Shown piece by piece: positions 47,510 to 59,094 of a stretch of 64,000 nt of DNA; position 1 is the stretch's first letter, and every line of letters begins with the position of its first letter. The DNA lies in the NCBI GenBank assembly GCA_965153455.1, contig OZ234495.1, positions 18,906,875 to 18,970,874 on the forward strand. The letters are read 5' to 3'. The translations under genes and the position numbers were made by a program. The notes under the pieces were generated by a model. The model did no database searches and was not told the origin of the DNA. It saw only the letters and a program-made list of their open reading frames with translations. Origin of the DNA: Sphagnum compactum (Eukaryota; Bryophyta; Sphagnopsida; Sphagnales).

Positions 47510-50500
47510 CTAATTTGCAGACCTCAAAGTGATTGGTCGTCGTATACCTGGAATCTGGAAACACACATGATGCAAAATGATGAGACACAGTTGTATCTTT
47601 GCATAGATAGATCTGCCTGAAACTGACAAGAACTTGGATCTTTCTTTCAACTTCAGAGGTGGAACACAAAAATAGGTTGCAGTAAAGAAAACTTAGAATT
47701 GTGAAATGCAACTGGCACTGCACCTCCACGCCATGTGACCCAATGCGATTCCGCGAAATGAAGTTGAGCAACACATTAGCAAACTCATCTGGCTCATCCT
47801 CCTGCAAGGATCTTTATGTGATTACTTGACCAGCCAGATCCAGATCAGCTTACAATGTTGAAAGAAAAATCTGATTCAGCATCTGATAGTGACCATAAAT
47901 AAGTCTGGAAACAACAACATTAAACTTAAGAAAGAAATTCTTACCTGAATTGCATGACCTGTATGACGGATGACAATCATTTGGAACTTTCCTTGCATCT
48001 GCCCAATTGTAAGGTTTCTGCATTTCAACAATCTCCATGATTCTTCAGATTCAGTGTCCCAAATCCTTTCCAGAAGCAAGCATGCTTTATTTGACCTTGA
48101 GAAACTTCTCATAGGGTACGGGAGAGCAGTACCTGTCCAGTCTGTCTGTACCAGCTAGAAGAAGCAGCTTAGGAACTGGGCATGACAGAAAGACTTCAGA
48201 TAGACCTTCGTACCTTGGAAAAGCCAAAGAACAAGTATTAGCTCCTAGAACTGATCAGACTTTGCCAGAACTTAACATGAAGAGGCTCTTGAGTACTTTG
48301 TCCAAGGAGGCAAAGAAAGCACAACCCACATGAAAGGAAGAGAGACATCATCTGCAGCAAAAAGGTTCTCAGGTTCACAAAGAAAAACTGCTAGAACAAA
48401 AATATTATAGATGAACATTTGCAATTGATATGTACTGTCCATGCACACACTGATGAGATGAATAGAGTTCAAGAATATACCAGCCTCTCCAATGGGTTTC
48501 AGAGTCCTCCAAACGTGTCCGCCAGACATAGCTGCAGCACCAATGCTGTGTATGCTATAGCTTAGAAGCTCACAGAGAGAGTTGCAAAAAAAACCAATGA
48601 AATAGTCATCACAAAAAACTGGGGCACTGTATAAAGAAGGAATGGAGAAATTGACCAGTGTTTATCCTCCTGATATCTCAAAGTGGAAGGTACTGAAACA
48701 CGGGCTGAATCAACATTCCTAAGTGCACCACCACCTCTTACACTCCATTCAATCTGAGTGCCAGACCCAGAGTTCCACCAAAACCTGAGTTAGTCTAGCA
48801 TCAAAGCTTGATGTGCCTTGCATACATTAGAACATGGAGTGACATATGATGACACATGTGATGCTTTTCTTGCTCATTGTTGGAAAGGCAAAGATTGCAC
48901 AAGATGCTTTCATGATTCTCATGAACTCTCTCTCTCCTCCCTCCCACCCCCAATGTCTTACTATGTGATTCAGGCAGAGGCGTATGCAATTTTGAATCAG
49001 CGTTTTGAATGGCCTAAGGGATGTGATGTGACCTACAGCTTTCTCAACAGACGGAAAATGGAGTTGTCGATTTGAAAGAATTCGCTGCATATGAACCAGC
49101 GATGCCATTGCTGTCCCCTGCAAAACAGAAGGCTTCAGGTGTGTAGATTGCAGAAAAGAGCAATTTTTTCCTACACCTCTTTCTACAATGAACTGGTGGC
49201 TATTCACTACAAACGGTCAACTGTAGAGAAATTTCTCTTGAGTAGATACATCTTACCTCAACTACATCAACCACAACAAGCCCTGCTAATGTGGGTAGTG
49301 CTCTCTTGGCTGCCACACGCACCGCAATAGCACCCCCCATACTGCATTCAAGGTCATAAGACCCACTTTCAGTGTCAGACTTTCCTGAATGTCCCTTCTT
49401 TCACAAACCCAAAACCAAGTACTGAAAAATGCAGCATTCTTTAAATCTCGCTTAAGCATGAAACAAACAACATTAGGATGAGGACATTAGATCATGTGCC
49501 CCTCCTGCAATCAGAGATTAGCAGCTTTGTTGAGTATTCATCTAGTAAACACATGAAAGAGACAAATAATGATTGCTGTGAATAGGGAGGAGGGACAACC
49601 TGTGGCCAACAAGAATGATTGCAGGTGTTTCATGCCCATACATTGCTTTTATCACATTGAGAACATCTTGGCATTGCATCTGCAAATTGCAACAGTTTCA
49701 TTTACAGTCATGACCTTCAAACTAGCAAGAACCTCTTCCAAATCTTGGCCAGCTCAGAAAACTTTCCTGATTGTACAACAAAAGAAAAGAGGCAACAGAC
49801 ACCATGCCTGAGCTGATAAGTCAGAGTCATCTTCAGTTGAGGAGAGGCCATGGCCTCTTGCATCCAAGGCTACAACTCTGACTTTCTCCTTCATCTTTCC
49901 TGCAACGAGTGCAAATGAAAGCCTGCAAGCACATGACAAAATACACTGGGTTGTGAGTTGATGAAACATTCTGAACCATCATCATCCCAGCAACCAAAAG
50001 CAAATTGCAAGAGGGTTGTAATTAGGTCAGAAACTGACCCAGTGTAGCCACCACCATGAAGGCAAAACAACACTGGACCTTGTGTTCCTGCCAAATAAAC
50101 ATGAAAGGTCTGCACATACAAACCATGAAACAAAAATCACAGCTAACCTATTATGTAACCATAAAACTAACCACCTCTGCTCTCTCAAGAATACAAGCTC
50201 ATAATACATGCAGACTGAGGGACTTTCTACTGACAAAACAGTTGTGGGATTGTAAAACCACTTCAAGAATACAAACTCGTACATGTGGATCAAGGGAGCT
50301 TCCACTGACAAAGCACTTGTGTGATTGTAAAACCACCTCAAGAATACATGCACGATTGAAAAGCTTCTTCAAAACACAGGCTTGCATGATCATAAACCCA
50401 ATCGATAATCATGCATGTCAGTCAGGCAATCACAGAAACACCTAAAGCCTCTTGAAGGATACAAGCTCAGGTATGGCAACAACAGCTTGAGGAACTCAGA

Positions 50501-51663
50501 ATCAAATGCTTGTGCAATCATTGTAAAACCACTGTTGGCGTCATATAAAACCACTCTTGGAATGATCATATGCAGAAAAGAATCAGAGAACAAATAGCCT
50601 TGTTTGCTCAAGGATGATTCAAGGTCATGTCAGGAGTTTTGAGGGTTCTGAAAAAATCACAATCTTGTGGTAATAGTAGAGATGATAAAAGTCATTGGAT
50701 CATCTTCAAGCAAGGTTGCAGCTATTGGAAAGAAGACTCACATCTGCAGATTCAGGAATTGTGATTTGCTTCTCCTCGTCAAAGTGTTGTTGCCATGCCA
50801 ATTCAGAGTATTTGCTGCTGGCAGGTCTGCCATTGACAATTGCAAACCAAAGACAACAACCCTTAGCAGGTGATGGGAAATGATAAATAAGTAGAGAGAA
50901 AAAAAATCTGGAAGATCTACTTACAAGAGCAAGAGAAACAAACAAACAGAGTGTAATTGCCACAGAGAGAGAGAGAAATTGTGATTTCTAGAGCTTTGCT
51001 TGCACCCGAACGTGTTCAAAGCACTTGCACTTTGCCTCTGCTCCTTCCCCATTAGATTACTGGACACTCGGACACCAAGATCTCTCTGCAAGGAAGTCTT
51101 GTTCTTCTTGCTCTTCTCCTTTTTCTTCTTCTTTTTCTCCTTGTTCTTGTTGACCTCACAACTATGATCCAGACAAAAAGGAAGGAGAGTCCACAGTTCT
51201 ACACTAGGGTTGCGGCAGAAACATTAATCAAGCGGAAGAGAAAGACAAAACAAAGGAGCTGAAACAAGCTTTATTACTCTCTACTAGGACGAGGAGGAAT
51301 GTTGGAGAACACTGAAGCTTTGTCCCGCGTGTCTTGGGATACGCTTGCAATCTGAGCAGGAACAATGGGTAGACGACGACGACCAGGTGCAACAGCAGCA
51401 GAACCAGCAGCAAGAGACAAAGATGATGTCGGCAACACAGCCGGAGACTGCTCTTCTGCAACCGCTGCATCACCATCGCCATCATCGTCATCATCCTCTA
51501 CAACTGTTTCTTCAGCCAGGGATGGCAAACACGACAACGACGAGCCTTCGACCGCCCCTGTCGTCGTCGTAGATCGTCCCGCAGCAGCAGCTGCTGGACT
51601 CGAAGCTTTCTCTTCTTCTGCAACGCTCTCCATGTGTGCGTATGTAGAAGACTGCGTATGCAA
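47510..51663 (-). CDS. PPME1: Protein phosphatase methylesterase 1 (PP2A demethylase)
   Basis: Thirteen exons on the minus strand close at 442 aa: 51663-51278, 50826-50742, 50109-50039, 49922-49808, 49679-49600, 49341-49257, 49117-49037, 48753-48656, 48531-48481, 48213-48133, 48017-47945, 47801-47724, 47554-47510. The alpha/beta-hydrolase signature is complete: oxyanion HGGGYTG, nucleophile S246 in GHSMGG, D271 in VVVDVVEG, H399 in RHTGHAIQ. FHVYLAGTQGP, LTIGQMQGKFQM and DEFANVLLNFISRNRIG are hallmark PPME1 segments. The enzyme removes the C-terminal methyl ester of the PP2A catalytic subunit and so controls its holoenzyme assembly. Residues 1-130 are a low-complexity acidic and Ala/Ser-rich extension. 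The second Met (codon 11, MESVAEE) is an equally possible start, giving 432 aa. Intron 4 must use a GC donor (CAG|GCATGG) to keep frame and alignment. It is head-to-head with the hAT-derived gene. Confidence 0.93.
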
Positions 51664-53711
51664 ATATGTACGCGCGGGTGACTGTCTGTCTCTCCTCTCT
51701 CCTCTCTCTCCGTCCGCCTGTCTGTCTCGTCTCTCTCTCTCTCTCTCTCTCCAAATGCTGCTGCTGCTGCTTGTTGGACTTTGACTTGGTACTTTAATGC
51801 TGTGTGCAGCAGCATTGGGTTCTCTCCGGCCTTGTGCGTGTCAGGAGGAATCGTAATTGCTGGTCTTTGACAAAATTTTTTTTCTTTTTTTTTCCTTTTG
51901 TGGGTGGCTGTCGGTTCTGGCGATGTTGGGACAAGGTATTTGCTGCTGCAGCAACAACAACAACAACAACATCACAAGAAGAGGATTTGGTGCGGAATCC
52001 TTCAGTCTTATGACCACCCAACAACAACACGTTTCTTCCGCTGAATTTATTTCTTGCCGCCCTGCTCCTCTTGGCTCCTCCTCCTCCTCCTCCTCGCCTT
52101 CCATCTCCAAATGCATACGTAAAACTTCCCCAAGCTCTTTGTCTTGTGCAGCAGCAGCAGCAACAGACTTTATCATCTTCTTGCAAGGAGCTCTTCTTCT
52201 TCTTCTTCTTCTTCTTCTTCTTCGTCGTCGCTTTGTCCGAGCTCGCTTGTACCCATTTGCGTCTGATTGCCGCTACCAATTCTCCTTGTTCAGCCTCTTC
52301 TCTCCTGATGAGTCCTCCTTCCGAGTCTCCTCCTTGACAAAGCTTTCCTCGAGTGTGATTCACGTTTCGCTCTGGTTTAGGGTTCTCGGATTCATACGCG
52401 GTCAAGGTGGAGGATCGAGTTTGCTCTCGATCCTCCGCGCTATTCTCCAGCTGCTACAACAAGGAGTCTTTTCGCTTCTGAAACTTTCTTGTTTCGATTT
52501 CTTCTTCTTGTTCTTCCTCGTCTTGTTCTTCCTTCGTGTTCTTCTTTGTAGTTTTCTTCCTTGTTGTTCTTCTTTGTCGTCGTCTTCTTCTTCTCCTCCT
52601 CCTCTAGCTTGTTGCAATCGGTTTCTGGACTCAAGCAAGCTGCTTGCCCCTCCCATGTGGAACCTGGAAATACTTCGAGTGAGTTTCTTCACCACTAGTG
52701 ATCGGAAGAGCAACCGAGAGTTTTGTTTGTTGCGGGGGGGTTGGGGAGGGAGGTGGATTGTTCAAGGATGGTGATGCTCTTGGGTGCAATATGTGAGCTT
52801 CTCTTTTGAACTCTCTCTCTGTGTGCTGCTGTGCTGCTGCTGCTGCTGTTAATTCTGGAACTCTTCTCTGTGAATTCCAAGTACAGCAATGGACAACACT
52901 ACTACCATCTCCTTTGCTCCAGTTCTTGCTCCACAGGGAGCGCCAAAGCTCTACACTCAGTATCCAAGCTGCTGCTGATCTTGTGATAGAGAAAAGGGGG
53001 GTGTGCGAGTGCAGTCCGCTGCAGCTGCCTCGCCATTGGAATGTCTGCAAGCAAGCAAGCAGCATGGCGTGGGGTGAAGATGGAGTCTCTAGTAGTAGTA
53101 GTAGGAGTAGTCGACGATACCTGCTGCTCTCTGAGCTCCTCGAGGTAGAAAGAAGGGCTGCTGTTGTGCTTGGTTTGTCGTGGCGGCATTCCTTCTTCTT
53201 CCCAAGCCAATGTGGGTGTCTCTGTGGAGGAAGAGAAAGTGTATGAATAGTATCCGTTTCTTGATGAATCTTACTCTTCTTCTTGAGAGCCTGGAGACTC
53301 GAGAAGACTTGTTCTTCTTCTTCTTCTCACTCTCGTTTCCATTATTATTGTCTCTCGCGTCGTTTGTCGTCTCTGTTTTGAACCTGTGTAATACGCGTCC
53401 TTCGTAGCAGCAGCAGAGAGAGATGGATACCGTTGAGCTTTGGACGACCTTGGTGCGACGACTCCGCCAATACCCATTTTGGATTCTGCCTATCCTTTGC
53501 TGTTGCAGCAGATAGACAAACAACCCAGTTTGGATTCTGCCCATTCTTTGCTGTTGCAGCAGATAGACAAACAACCCATTTCTCCAAACTCGGGGATCTT
53601 GCAACGAGAGAGACAAAGATAGACACAGAGACACAGAGACAGAGAAAAACAGCTGCACTGGAAGGAAAGAGGCATATGCAAGCAGAGAGTTACTAGAGAG
53701 AGAAGTAGTAT
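51664..53711. promoter_or_regulatory. Shared divergent leader/promoter region, low complexity
   Basis: About 2 kb separate the start codons of two diverging genes, so both leaders and a possible bidirectional promoter lie here. It is packed with simple repeats: CT/GA (51,729-51,752), CAA (51,952-51,971), CTT (52,191-52,222), TCC/CTC runs (52,076-52,095), CTG runs and TAG (53,090-53,104). Long open frames, including 305 codons at 51,857-52,774, are made of these repeats (poly-Leu, poly-Ser, poly-Asn) and I do not count them as genes. A TTAGGGTT motif lies near 52,377. Confidence 0.55.
53478..53579 (+). repeat. 51-bp tandem duplication in the hAT-gene leader
   Basis: Two units of TTTGGATTCTGCC-AT-CTTTGCTG followed by TTGCAGCAGATAGACAAACA and ACCCA, differing at about three positions, start at 53,478 and 53,529. 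The period is a multiple of three and both units stay open in two frames, but the segment is upstream of the conserved start and is most likely untranslated. Confidence 0.85.
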
Positions 53712-56161
53712 ATGGCAGGCAACGAGGAGAACGACTTGTCGGCCAAAGCGCTCAACAAACGCTATGAGGGGCTGCTCACAGTGCGGAACAAAGCAATCAA
53801 AGGCAAGGGTGCTTGGTATTGGGCACATCTGCTGCCACTCTTAGTGCAACATGCAGACACAGGAGTTCCCAAAGCTGTGAAGCTGCAATGCTCTCTTTGC
53901 AATGCAATGTTTTCAGCATCCAATCCCTCTCGAACAGCTTCAGAGCATCTCAAGCGCGGCACATGTCCTAATTTCAATGGGATTGTTCCAAAACCATTCG
54001 TGGCAGCAGCATCCCAACCTGGTCCAAAGCCCATAGCATCCCCCTCTGCAATCACCACCACTACCATCACCACCACAACACCCAGGAAACGCAATGCACC
54101 TTCACCATCTGGACCTCCTCTTCTTCTTCCTGCTCCTCTTCCTCTTCCTCCACCATCATCAGTCTCCATTGCTGATCCAACTTGTGAACCTGAGCTTGTT
54201 CACACAGTTTCTTCTGCTACCCCTTTGATGCTGTCAGGAGGTAAGGAGGATTTGGGTGCTCTGGCATTACTAGAGGACAGTGTGAAGAAGCTCAAGAGCC
54301 CAGGTGAGAGTCTAGGAGCAAGTTCACATGGGCAAAGTGGACCAAGCAAAGTGCAGATCGAGGCTGCTTTGAACCTTCTGGCTGAATGGTTGTATGAATC
54401 CAGTGCAACAATGTCTCTGTCTTGTGTGGAGCATCCCAAGTTCCGGGCATTTCTTGGTCAGCTGGGATTACCACCACTCAGCAGGAGATATCTTGTAGGA
54501 GCAAAGTTGGATGCGAAATTTGAGGAGGTGAAGGCAGAATCGGAGGCAAAGCTGAGAGATGCCATGTTTTTCCAGCTTGTATCAGATGGGTGGAAGAAGA
54601 AGACGAGCAGCATGGGTGAGACTCTGATCAACATCACACTCAACTTGCCGAATGGAAACTCGCTCTTTCACAGTGTGGTCAATGTAAATACTGGTGCTGT
54701 TTCTGTGAAGTTTGTTGAAGAAACTCTGTCAGAGGCTGTTTTTATGATTTGTGGGACAAACCTGGAGCGCTGCGTGGGTATAGTTGCTGACACTGACAAG
54801 TACAGTTCAAAGGCTTTGCAAGAATTGGAATATCGATACCCCTGGATGGTGAACCTCTCCTGCCAGGCACAAGGGTTCAACAATCTGTTGAAAGACTTTA
54901 ACAAGCATCTCTCTCTTTTTAGGTCTGTCGGTGCTGATTGCATTAAGCTTGCCACCTTCTTCAACGGACAGCCACAGGCTCGCACATTCTTGCAAAAATA
55001 CCAGCGTCAGGTAAAGTTTGTCACAGACATATCTGATGAAAGGAAACAATCTGCAACATGTTTTGTTTCTGGATGTAAATGTGAGCTTCTTTTTCATACA
55101 GTTAGAATGCAAGCTAGGAAACTTTGAATATCTTGAGCAACTGCATATTGATCCTGTGGTAATGGCACCAGGAATATGACATGGAGAAACTTCTACGGAC
55201 TCCACCAGATCCTCAGTTTTCTGATCCACATTATGCATATGTGCTGGTGATGCTTGACGATGTGGCTTCTTCAGCCAGGGCTCTCCAGCTAACCGTGCTT
55301 GACGAGTCCTTCATTCTTCAGTTTTCAGATGATCAGCTTGGACGCGATGTAACAGACATGGTGGGTGGTGTGCGATTCTGGTCAGATTTGGAAGCTGTCC
55401 AGAACCTGATCAAGATAGTGAAGGTCATGGTGAGTGATGTTGAGGTCGATCGACCACTGGTGAGCCAATGCTTGCCTCTATGGGATGACCTACGAGGCAA
55501 AGTGAAGGAGTGGTGTGCACGCTACGATAAAGATGAAACTCCTCTCCAAGGTGTGATTGAGAAGCGTTTCAACAAGAACTACCATCCTGCATGGGCAGCC
55601 TCTTTTATCCTTGACCCTCTCTACCTCTTGCGTGACATGAGTGGGAAGTACTTGCCTCCCTTCAAATGCCTGACAATTGAGCAGGAGAAGGATGTGGACA
55701 GACTAATCACTCGGTTGGTTGCCAGAGAAGAAGCACATATTGCATTGATGGAGTTAATGAAATGGCGTTCTGATGGTCTTGATCCTCTTTATGCACAAGC
55801 CGTACAAGTGAAGGAAAGAGATCCTCTTACAGGCAGAATGAAGTCTGTCAACCCACAAAGCCGGCGGCTGGTATGGGAAACATGCCTGAGTGAGCTTAAG
55901 TCATTAGGCAGAGTAGCAGTTCGGCTCATCTTCTTGCATGCCACAAGCTGTGGTCTCAAGTGCAATTGGTCTCTTTGGCGCTGGGCTTATCAAAGTCGCA
56001 ATCCACAACATGCAATTGAGAAAGCAGAAAAGTTGATATTCATTGCATCACATGCAAAGCTGGAGCGTAGAGAATATACAAATGACGATACAGATCAGCT
56101 GCTGTTTATGAATGGTATTGACAGAATTTCAGATGAGGTTTTCCTGACCACAACTTTGTAA
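53712..56161 (+). CDS. Domesticated hAT-transposase-derived zinc-finger protein
   Basis: Two exons, 53712-55010 and 55172-56161, with a 161-bp GT-AG intron, encode 762 aa. The protein belongs to the conserved plant family of Arabidopsis At1g12380 and At1g62870. Residues 11-90 (KALNKRYEGLLTVRNKA, GKGAWYW, then C60, C63, H79, C85) form the BED-like zinc finger. A Pro/Thr-rich linker follows, about 95-160. A DUF659/RNase H-like transposase body starts near 220 (ALNLLAEWLYES, VSDGWKKKT, VADTDKYSSKAL), and a diverged C-terminal hAT dimerisation region runs to the end (NPQSRRLVWETCLSELKSLGR). The usual cysteine-histidine pair before the helical insertion is altered (SCQAQGFNN). There are no terminal inverted repeats and the gene is intact, so it is a host gene, not a transposon. 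A DNA-binding or chromatin role is likely by descent; I know of no established function. Confidence 0.9.
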
Positions 56162-58195
56162 TTCTGATGCTGCTGCTGCACTCTTGTTTTTTCTCATGAT
56201 AATTTTTTAACTGAATATTTTGAGGATGTCTCACTGGCTGTTCTTTGATTTTTGGAATGTTCAAATTCCTCCCTCAAGAGGGGGCTTTTTCCTTTTTCCT
56301 TCACGCCTTGAGACTTTGGTTCCAATGAATTATGTTCTCTCCTTTTTCAGACGCCGTATGTAGCAATGAAATCTGGACCAGTCACTCAGCATCTCACCTT
56401 TCAGAATCATTCAAGGAAAAAAAGAAACAGCTCTTGATGATGAAACCCTGTACAAATTCAGGACCTTTGTTGTTTGTCGAATTTACCATAGCAGAGATGA
56501 CCATGGATTCTTCAAAGATTAGCAAAGAAAGCTTCCATGAAGGTCTCTTGATATCTCTCTCAAAGAAGGGGAATTGTGGGTTCCCTGAGAAGTCAGAAGT
56601 GAAGGAAACAGCAAGCTATCAAAGCTTCTGAACAAATAATCCACTGCCAAAGAGAGACAAGAGCTTGACAAGGCACATGCATTGTTGATGAGAAAATGGG
56701 ACCCACTCTTTCCTCCATGCATGACTGTCTGCCTCTGGCTGCCCTATGGATTGGACAAAGCCTGGACACAACATTACAAACCAATGTGGGGTTGCTGCAG
56801 GTTGGGTTAAAGGAACTCTGCACCCAAAACCCATCTTGCATCCATTTCCTGGCACCTGTTTTCTGAGTACTCTCAAGTTTTGGCTAAGAGGGTATTGAAG
56901 GACACGAAAGCAGCAAAAGGGATGCAGAATTTTACCAGAGGAGAGAGCAAGAGCAACAAGCTCACAGGTCACAATTCAAAGCTGATTCAGAGAGGAAACG
57001 ACTCGGTTAGATAGGAGCTTGATGCACACCACCATATAAGGGGCCCACTGTGTGTCATCAACCTTGACTTCTTCCTTGCCTCTTTCAGAATTCAAAGGCC
57101 GTGTTCTCGGTGCATGGGTGCGCTAAGAATTGGGCTGGTTCTTTATCAACTCCATTTTAGGGCATGCCATAACTGATATGCCTAGCATAAGATTTTGCAA
57201 GTTCTGATGAGCTACAAGACCTCTCTTGGAGTCCCATGAAAGAGGGGCATACAATTGTGTTTGTGTAGAGTGCTTCAAAAAACTTCCCTGGGCTTGAGAT
57301 CTAATGACAATTTTGTGATGGCATGAAGGGTCGATAATGTCTTGGGTAGAGGACTTACTTTGTTTGGTCTGTGATGGATGAGTGTGTTCCTAGCCACATT
57401 CCTTTGGCATTTCCCAATATTCAGTATCTGAGTCTGACCAAATTTCCCAGTTTGATTCTCTCCTGAACTGTGTCCTCCTATTGAGCTAGACCCTGCAGAG
57501 GCTGATTTGGAACCAGCTCTCTCAAGTTAGGATGTTTGGAGACACACTTGCTGTAGTAGGTACACCACAAAATTCAGAGTAGTCATCCTCACACAAATCA
57601 TATGATAGTACATCTCTTCACTTGCATCTAATGATACTCTTCTTTCACAATCACCCGTTCACTAATGAGCAATCCATGTTGAGCAGGATAGTGACTAACA
57701 GCAACAAAAGAACCTCATGCAATGCTGTTGTAAGAATGCAGAGCTTTGCATTTGAGCACCATTACCAACTTGGGAAAAAATAAATCACAATTACATTGCA
57801 ACAGGCAGTACCACATACAAGAAGTTGTTGCCATTTGTTGCTTCGGGTGACTAGCAAATCCAAAACCAAAATGACATAGGTATATGTTCAGCAGCAACTG
57901 TCGTGAAATTTTCACAAGAGGAACCCTAAACCCCTACATATTCCATACAGTTTTGAGAGGCAAACACACAATGCCAAACAACCCAAGATCGTGTTCTCTC
58001 AGTCAAACTGAGTAGTTTCCACAAACCTGTCTCCATAGCATAATAATGCTCTGATGCTTCTTATTAGGATTCATTCACAGCAGTCCAGGAGTCGGATCTT
58101 CTCTGCAGAGATCCAACCTGGTGCTGACTGACTGGCTATACAAGCATATTGCTTCCACAATTCTCCACAGAAGTGCAATGTTATTCATGACCAGT
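56162..58195. other. Intergenic region between convergent genes
   Basis: It lies between two genes that point at each other, so both ends should be 3' untranslated sequence. A 99-codon open frame at 56,332-56,631 has no family features. Nothing else is recognised. Confidence 0.5.
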
Positions 58196-59094
58196 CTACC
58201 AATCCGAAGGGCGCCGGGGCGCCTCCTCCTCCTCAGTATACTCGCTTCGCCCAGCTCTTCCCCAATAATAACCCTCCTGCTGCTGCTGCTGTTGCTCATC
58301 TTCCTCTCCATGGTGCTTATGATGTGGATGACCATAGCCAGATCGGATTCTCTCTTCCTGCTGCTCCCCTCTCCACACTTGCTCTTGTCGACCTCCATAG
58401 CCAAAGGGAGGCTCCCGGTCATAACCACCAGCGTATTCCGATCCTTGCTCGGATTGTCCATAAGCCTGCGTCGGTTTCCGATAGCCATGGTGCTGCTGCT
58501 GCACCCGTGTGCTGCTATCTTGCCATTCGCCTTCCCCGTCATAAGACGCTTCAAACGGCTCACCCTTGCTTGGCCTTCTTCCGCCATAGCGAGCGCCGCC
58601 GTGATAGTCAGATTGTGCACTCTCGAAGTGCGGCTCCGAGCGCTGGTGATAAGTGGAATAACCTGAAGATCCAGGACCTCCTGTTGCGTAGGGAGAATCG
58701 TGATGGCCATAGCCGCCCTCCGCTAGTTCGCCAAAGGCAGGTGGCGCGTACGTCGTCACTTCATCCAGGCGCTTCACCGGTCCATAAACTTCAGCTTGAT
58801 TGTATCCTCCCTGAACCAAAACTTGTTGATCAGGGACCATTATATATACGCAATTCTTCAAAACCGAGCTCCACGGCCAACCCCGCGAAAAAAAATACAA
58901 AAAAGATCGAGAAAGAGATCGAGCGACAGACCGAAATGGGAATATGACCGAAACTCGAATCAAAAACAAAATTCCAAGAGTTACAACCAAAAAAATATCA
59001 GAAAAACCACACGCAGAAGAAGATCTACCTGATAAGGAGTCGGATCGTAATCGTCGGAATTCTCTTCATTCTGATTGTGCCTGCTGTGTGCCAT
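58196..59094 (-). CDS. At5g39570-like disordered protein (PLDRP1 family)
   Basis: Two exons on the minus strand, 59094-59029 and 58810-58196, encode 226 aa. The junction CAG|GGAGGATAC restores the family signature DDYDPTPYQGGY followed by VYG and a TYAPP segment, matching the DPTPYGGGYD...YG.P...ETCYP opening of Arabidopsis At5g39570. The rest is Gly/Tyr/Gln/His/Arg-rich, with a Q run, HPHHKHHG and a final acidic EEEEAPRRPSDW, and is surely disordered. The Arabidopsis member is known as a phospholipase-D-regulated, RNA-binding-like protein (PLDRP1). This copy is shorter and lacks the regular YGR repeats and the Lys-rich tail. Role inferred from family only. The 219-bp intron keeps an open frame, so the first exon is easy to miss. 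Confidence 0.75.

Noticed and set aside
49715-49747. QDLEEVLASLK reading in PPME1 intron 4, resembling exon 5 (QDVLNVIKAM)
   Set aside because: Looked like the next exon or a relic duplicate, but its only acceptors give a wrong phase with a good donor; the exon at 49,600-49,679 fits in frame and length. Probably chance.
51794-52405. 203-codon minus-strand open frame
   Set aside because: Antisense of the same microsatellite region, with Lys, Cys and Gly runs only.
51857-52774. 305-codon plus-strand open frame
   Set aside because: Made of poly-Leu, poly-Ser and poly-Asn from simple repeats; no domain; lies in the leader region between two real genes.
53089-53658. 189-codon minus-strand open frame
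   Set aside because: Built on the 51-bp duplication and simple repeats; no recognisable protein.
58121-58947. Plus-strand open frames of 181 and 207 codons
   Set aside because: Antisense shadows of the At5g39570-like gene, whose minus-strand frame carries the family signature.
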